Assembly (NCBI RefSeq): GCF_001899075.1
Contig: NZ_MKVA01000008.1
Location: 361,605 to 425,604 of the forward strand
DNA length: 64,000 bases
Direction of reading: 5' to 3'
Source: Devosia sp. 67-54
Lineage (GTDB): Bacteria > Pseudomonadota > Alphaproteobacteria > Rhizobiales > Devosiaceae
Program-made: the position numbers and the translations under genes
Shown: in pieces, positions 60,942 through 64,000 of the stretch
Layout of the letters: every line of letters begins with the position of its first letter
Numbering within the stretch: the first letter of the stretch is position 1
The notes under the pieces: generated by a model
Told to the model about the DNA's origin: nothing
The model's database searches: none
Seen by the model: the letters and a program-made list of their open reading frames with translations, nothing else

Positions 60942-62384
60942 TCACTCGGCGGCGCGCGCCGGCGCGAACTTCCGCCCGATATAGATCGTCACATGGTCGG
61001 TGACATGGCCGAAGCGGATGATGTCGAGCTCCCGCGCCGTCTCCACCGTGCCGAACTGGGCGGCAAACGCCGGATCGAGCCGCCGCCAGGTATCGGCGAC
61101 GATGAGCGCCGTTTCGCCGCGATGCGCCTCGGGGTCGAACCAGTCGTCATAGCCGTCGCGATGCGCCGAGACGCTCACCACGTCGCGGTCGTGCAGGGCG
61201 AAGGCCAGCGGCGAGGCCAGCGCGTAGTCGGTGGCGGCGACGAAGCCGATCGTTTCGTCCGCCCGGATCGCCGTCACCGCCGTCGCCACCTCGTCCCAGC
61301 CATACGACCAGGCCGAGGTCTGGTCGGTGGCGTTGACCATCGCCATCACCGGCAGCACGCCGTAATTCACCGCGGCAAAGCCGATGGCGAGCACGCCATA
61401 GGCGATCTGCGCTCCGAGCAGCAGCCGCGAGCGGAACCAGGTGGCGAGGAACGGCAGCACCGCCACATAGGCAATGGCGTTCCAGTGGATGAGGATATTG
61501 GTGAACAGCGACGCCAGCAAAAAGCCCAGCGTGGAGATGGCGAACACCAGCCGGGCATAGCCATGCCCGTCGCGCCGCGTGAAGGCGAAGCGCGCCATCG
61601 GCCAGAGGATGAAGGGCGACAGCACCACGAGCCCGCCCAGCAGGTAGCCGCGCAGCCCGTCGAGATTGAGCCCCGCTTCCGCCAGCTTCTGCCGGCCGCC
61701 GAAGATGAAGCCGAACGAGGCGAGTCCGTGCTCGGCGTTCCAGATCAGCACCGGCGCCTGCAGCGCCACCGCCAGGAGCGCCGCGAGGTAGAGATGCGGC
61801 GTCGCGAACAGCTTGCGCATCTGCGGCACGATCAGGATGTAGGCGACCAGCGCGCCCGCCAGCACGCCGCTGTTGTAGCGGCTGAGCATGGCGAAGCCGA
61901 TCGCCAGCGCCGCGAGGTAGAGCCAGCGCACCCGCGCCGGCTCCTGCCGCAGCCGTTCGACGCAATAGACCGTGGCCAGCGTGAAGAACACCATCAGATG
62001 GTCGGGCAGCGCCACGCTGGTGAGCCCGAACAGGATCGGCGTCGAGAGAAAGATGACGGTGCTGGTCCAGAACCACCAGGGCGGATCGGCGGTGCGCCTG
62101 GCGAACAGATGGAGCAGCGCCAGGTCGCCGATCAGCGTCAGCAGCACCATGGCGCGCAGCCCCGCGATGCTCCAGCCGAACAGCGCCCCGGCGATGCCCT
62201 GCGTCCAGCCGATCAGCGCCGGATGGTCGAAATAGGAGAGCTGCGGGTGCTGGCCCCAGACGAAATAATAGGTCTCGTCCATGAACGGGTGCGCGCCCAC
62301 CAGCAGCACCAGCTTGACGAACAGCAGCACCAGCGCCACGCCGCGCATCGTCCGCCAGCCGAACCCTGCGCGCGCCTCACTCAT
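60942..62384 (-). CDS. GT39/PMT-type membrane glycosyltransferase
   Basis: A protein of 480 residues with about 9-11 membrane helices. The first luminal/periplasmic loop holds MDETYYFVWGQHPQLSYFDHP, the acidic PMT_2/ArnT-type active-site region, where an Asp (D of MDE) is the likely catalytic base. Such enzymes move a sugar from a polyprenyl-phosphate donor to a lipid or glycan in the periplasm. It is a paralogue of the preceding gene on this strand (62377-63834), about equal in length, and overlaps it by 8 bp. Donor and acceptor are unknown. Confidence 0.88.
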   Translation of the reverse strand: MSEARAGFGWRTMRGVALVLLFVKLVLLVGAHPFMDETYYFVWGQHPQLSYFDHPALIGWTQGIAGALFGWSIAGLRAMVLLTLIGDLALLHLFARRTADPPWWFWTSTVIFLSTPILFGLTSVALPDHLMVFFTLATVYCVERLRQEPARVRWLYLAALAIGFAMLSRYNSGVLAGALVAYILIVPQMRKLFATPHLYLAALLAVALQAPVLIWNAEHGLASFGFIFGGRQKLAEAGLNLDGLRGYLLGGLVVLSPFILWPMARFAFTRRDGHGYARLVFAISTLGFLLASLFTNILIHWNAIAYVAVLPFLATWFRSRLLLGAQIAYGVLAIGFAAVNYGVLPVMAMVNATDQTSAWSYGWDEVATAVTAIRADETIGFVAATDYALASPLAFALHDRDVVSVSAHRDGYDDWFDPEAHRGETALIVADTWRRLDPAFAAQFGTVETARELDIIRFGHVTDHVTIYIGRKFAPARAAE

Positions 62385-63834
62385 GCGGGGTGAAGTCCGT
62401 GCCCAGGAGGATGCGATGCAGGTCGACCTGCCGGCCGTTGACCACCACCGGCAGCTCGGCCAGCACGGTGAGGCTCCTGAACTCCGAGGCGACGTCGTAG
62501 AGCGGCCGCCAGGTGTCCTCGAACAGGATGGCGTCCTCGCCGGCATGCGCCTTGGGGTCGAACCAGAAATCGTACTGGTCGCGGCCGGGGAACAGGCTGG
62601 TCACGTCCCTGTCGTGGCTCATGAAGCCGACCAGCGCCGCGGTGGTGTAGTCGCTGGTGGCGATGAAGCCGACCTTGTGTTCGGCCTTGGCCTTGTCGAG
62701 CGCTGCCACCGTCGGCCCCCAGCCATAGCTCCAGGCCGTGGCGCCGTCGCGCCAGCCATCGACATTGGTCAGCGGCGTGATGGTGTAGTTGATGAAGATG
62801 AACACGGCAAAGATCGTGCCGTAGATCGCCTGCAGCCCGAGCAGCAGCCGCGGCCGCATCACCAGCGCCAGGAACGGCAGCATCGCCACATAGGCGACGA
62901 GGTTCCAGTGAAACAGCGTCACCGTGGTGAGCGCCACCGTGAAGATGGCGGCGGTCGAGATCAGGAACGTCGCCCGCGCGAAGCCGGCGCCCGGAACGCT
63001 GTTCTTCTGCGACGTCGCGAATTTCCAGATCGGCCAGAACAGGAACGGCGAGATGAAGATGCCGATGCCGAACACCAGCGGCACGATGCCGTCGATCTCG
63101 GCGTGCAGCCCCGCGTGGCGTCCCTTCAGGATGAACTCCCACGAGGCGAAATTCTCGCTGAGGTTCCAGAGGATGGTCGGCGCCTGCAGCAGCAGCGTCA
63201 GCAGCGCCGCCAGGTACAGCCGCCCCTCTTTCAGCAGCCGCCGGTCGTAGACCAGCACGAATGCCGCCACGCCGAGCGCGAGGAACGCCGCATTGTATTT
63301 CGACAGCGCCGCGAGCCCCAGAAACAGCGCCCCCAGATAGAGGTCGCGGCTGGCGCCGCCGCCGCCCCCGGCCCGCGCCGCAAAGAACCGGAAGAAGAAA
63401 TACAGGGCATAGAGGCAGCCGGTGAGCAGCAGATGGTCGGGCAGCGCGTAGCCCGACACCATCCAGTAGATCGGGCTGCCGACGAACAGCAGCAGCGTCA
63501 CCCAGAAATGCGTGCGCCAGGCGTCGCCGGCGACGGCGCGCGACAGCAGATAGAGCGCATAGATGTCGGCGAGGAACGACAGCACCACCGGCACGCGCAG
63601 CGCCAGCAGGTTCCACCCGAACACCATCGAGCTCAGCCCCAGCAGCCAGGCATTGAGCGGCGGATGGTCGTAGTAGGACAGCGCCGGATGCTGCCCCCAC
63701 ATCCAGTAATACGCCTCGTCCATGAATACGCTGGCGAAGAACAGGTGCACGAGATGGAACACGACCAGCGCCACGGTGAGGAGCTGCACGAGGCGCAGTG
63801 CGATGCTCCCGAGTTCGATGGTCCTGCCGTTCAC
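62377..63834 (-). CDS. GT39/PMT-type membrane glycosyltransferase, tandem paralogue
   Basis: A protein of 485 residues from GTG 63834 (VNGRTIELGSIALRLVQLL); GGGGAC lies upstream. The frame could extend to 63933 but that stretch is Arg-rich and non-membrane. Same architecture as the next gene: MDEAYYWMWGQHPALSYYDHPPLNAWL active-site loop, GYALPDHLLLTGCLYALY, and C-terminal GRDQYDFWFDPKAHAGEDAILFEDTWRPLYD. A Gly tract (residues about 163-167) lies in a loop. The tandem pair may modify one glycan with two sugars. Confidence 0.88.
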   Translation of the reverse strand: MNGRTIELGSIALRLVQLLTVALVVFHLVHLFFASVFMDEAYYWMWGQHPALSYYDHPPLNAWLLGLSSMVFGWNLLALRVPVVLSFLADIYALYLLSRAVAGDAWRTHFWVTLLLFVGSPIYWMVSGYALPDHLLLTGCLYALYFFFRFFAARAGGGGGASRDLYLGALFLGLAALSKYNAAFLALGVAAFVLVYDRRLLKEGRLYLAALLTLLLQAPTILWNLSENFASWEFILKGRHAGLHAEIDGIVPLVFGIGIFISPFLFWPIWKFATSQKNSVPGAGFARATFLISTAAIFTVALTTVTLFHWNLVAYVAMLPFLALVMRPRLLLGLQAIYGTIFAVFIFINYTITPLTNVDGWRDGATAWSYGWGPTVAALDKAKAEHKVGFIATSDYTTAALVGFMSHDRDVTSLFPGRDQYDFWFDPKAHAGEDAILFEDTWRPLYDVASEFRSLTVLAELPVVVNGRQVDLHRILLGTDFTPHE

Positions 63835-63973
63835 CCGCTGTCCCCGCGTCCCGCTGGCGCGCTTATGCCATGCGGGGCCCGGTCGGCAAACCCTGCCGCG
63901 AGCCCGACTGCAACATCGTGCTCGCGGCTCCATCGCCCCCTCCCCCTTGCGGGGCAGTGTTTACACTGGACTC

Positions 63974-64000
63974 ATGGTGTGTCTGTTGAAGAACAGGTCG
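63974..64000 (+). CDS. Possible start of a gene leaving the window
   Basis: ATG 63974 opens a frame MVCLLKNRS to the window edge, after a 139-bp gap from the glycosyltransferase. No clear ribosome-binding site is visible. Only nine codons are seen, so this is speculative. Confidence 0.2.

Overview
The window looks like chromosomal DNA from a high-GC (roughly two-thirds G+C by eye) alphaproteobacterium of the order Hyphomicrobiales. The gene families and the many ABC and TRAP sugar/organic-acid systems would fit a Devosia-like organism. That placement is inferred from gene content only. Genes are tightly packed, often with ATGA or TGATG start/stop overlaps, and there is no rRNA, phage, integrase, transposase or CRISPR array.

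Layout. 1-2.2 kb: the end of a lytic transglycosylase and a DUF459 SGNH hydrolase. 2.2-10.2 kb: metal handling. This holds ferrochelatase, the Mn transporter mntH with a double Fur/Mur-type operator, a DUF1007-NicO fusion for Ni/Co-type metals, and modE-modA-modB with a ModE box but no modC. 10-18.6 kb: sugar-acid metabolism (eda, a PfkB kinase, a fused Gfo/Idh/MocA-aldo/keto reductase), a dihaem cytochrome c, and a TRAP transporter for a carboxylate. 18.6-20.5 kb: a secreted-repeat protein with its ECF sigma/anti-sigma pair. 20.5-25.6 kb: a divergent cluster (gntR-fucU-FAH hydrolase against a UxaA-type dehydratase-aldo/keto reductase-acylphosphatase) that reads as a non-phosphorylating L-fucose-type pathway. 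Its operator CTAACATGTTAG recurs twice in front of lldD (L-lactate dehydrogenase) 7 kb away, which ties lactate, the expected pathway product, to the same regulator. 26-40 kb: gabD, a SET protein, copA/cueR with a textbook CueR promoter, RidA, DedA, a Cache-GGDEF cyclase, and pncB with a Hyi-like isomerase. 40-55.5 kb: a polysaccharide/uronate utilisation locus (two oxidoreductases, SMP-30, ROK and LacI regulators, ThuA, 2-hydroxyacid dehydrogenase, DUF2264, a complete sugar ABC transporter with DUF624, and heparinase II/III). 55.8-58.6 kb: a TetR-membrane protein-MFS islet bracketed by an 88-bp perfect direct repeat, next to the initiator tRNA gene. 59-64 kb: DUF599, a Sel1-repeat protein and two tandem GT39-type membrane glycosyltransferases.

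The most unusual signal is a dispersed intergenic hairpin element found at three loci (932-982, 15046-15259, 25576-25677). Its flanks are conserved (TTGYGCTCTG on one side, CCAACCG on the other), but the stem sequence differs at each locus while pairing is kept. At two loci it is tandemly repeated, both times with a period of exactly 56 bp. I know of no described family that matches it, but I could not search.
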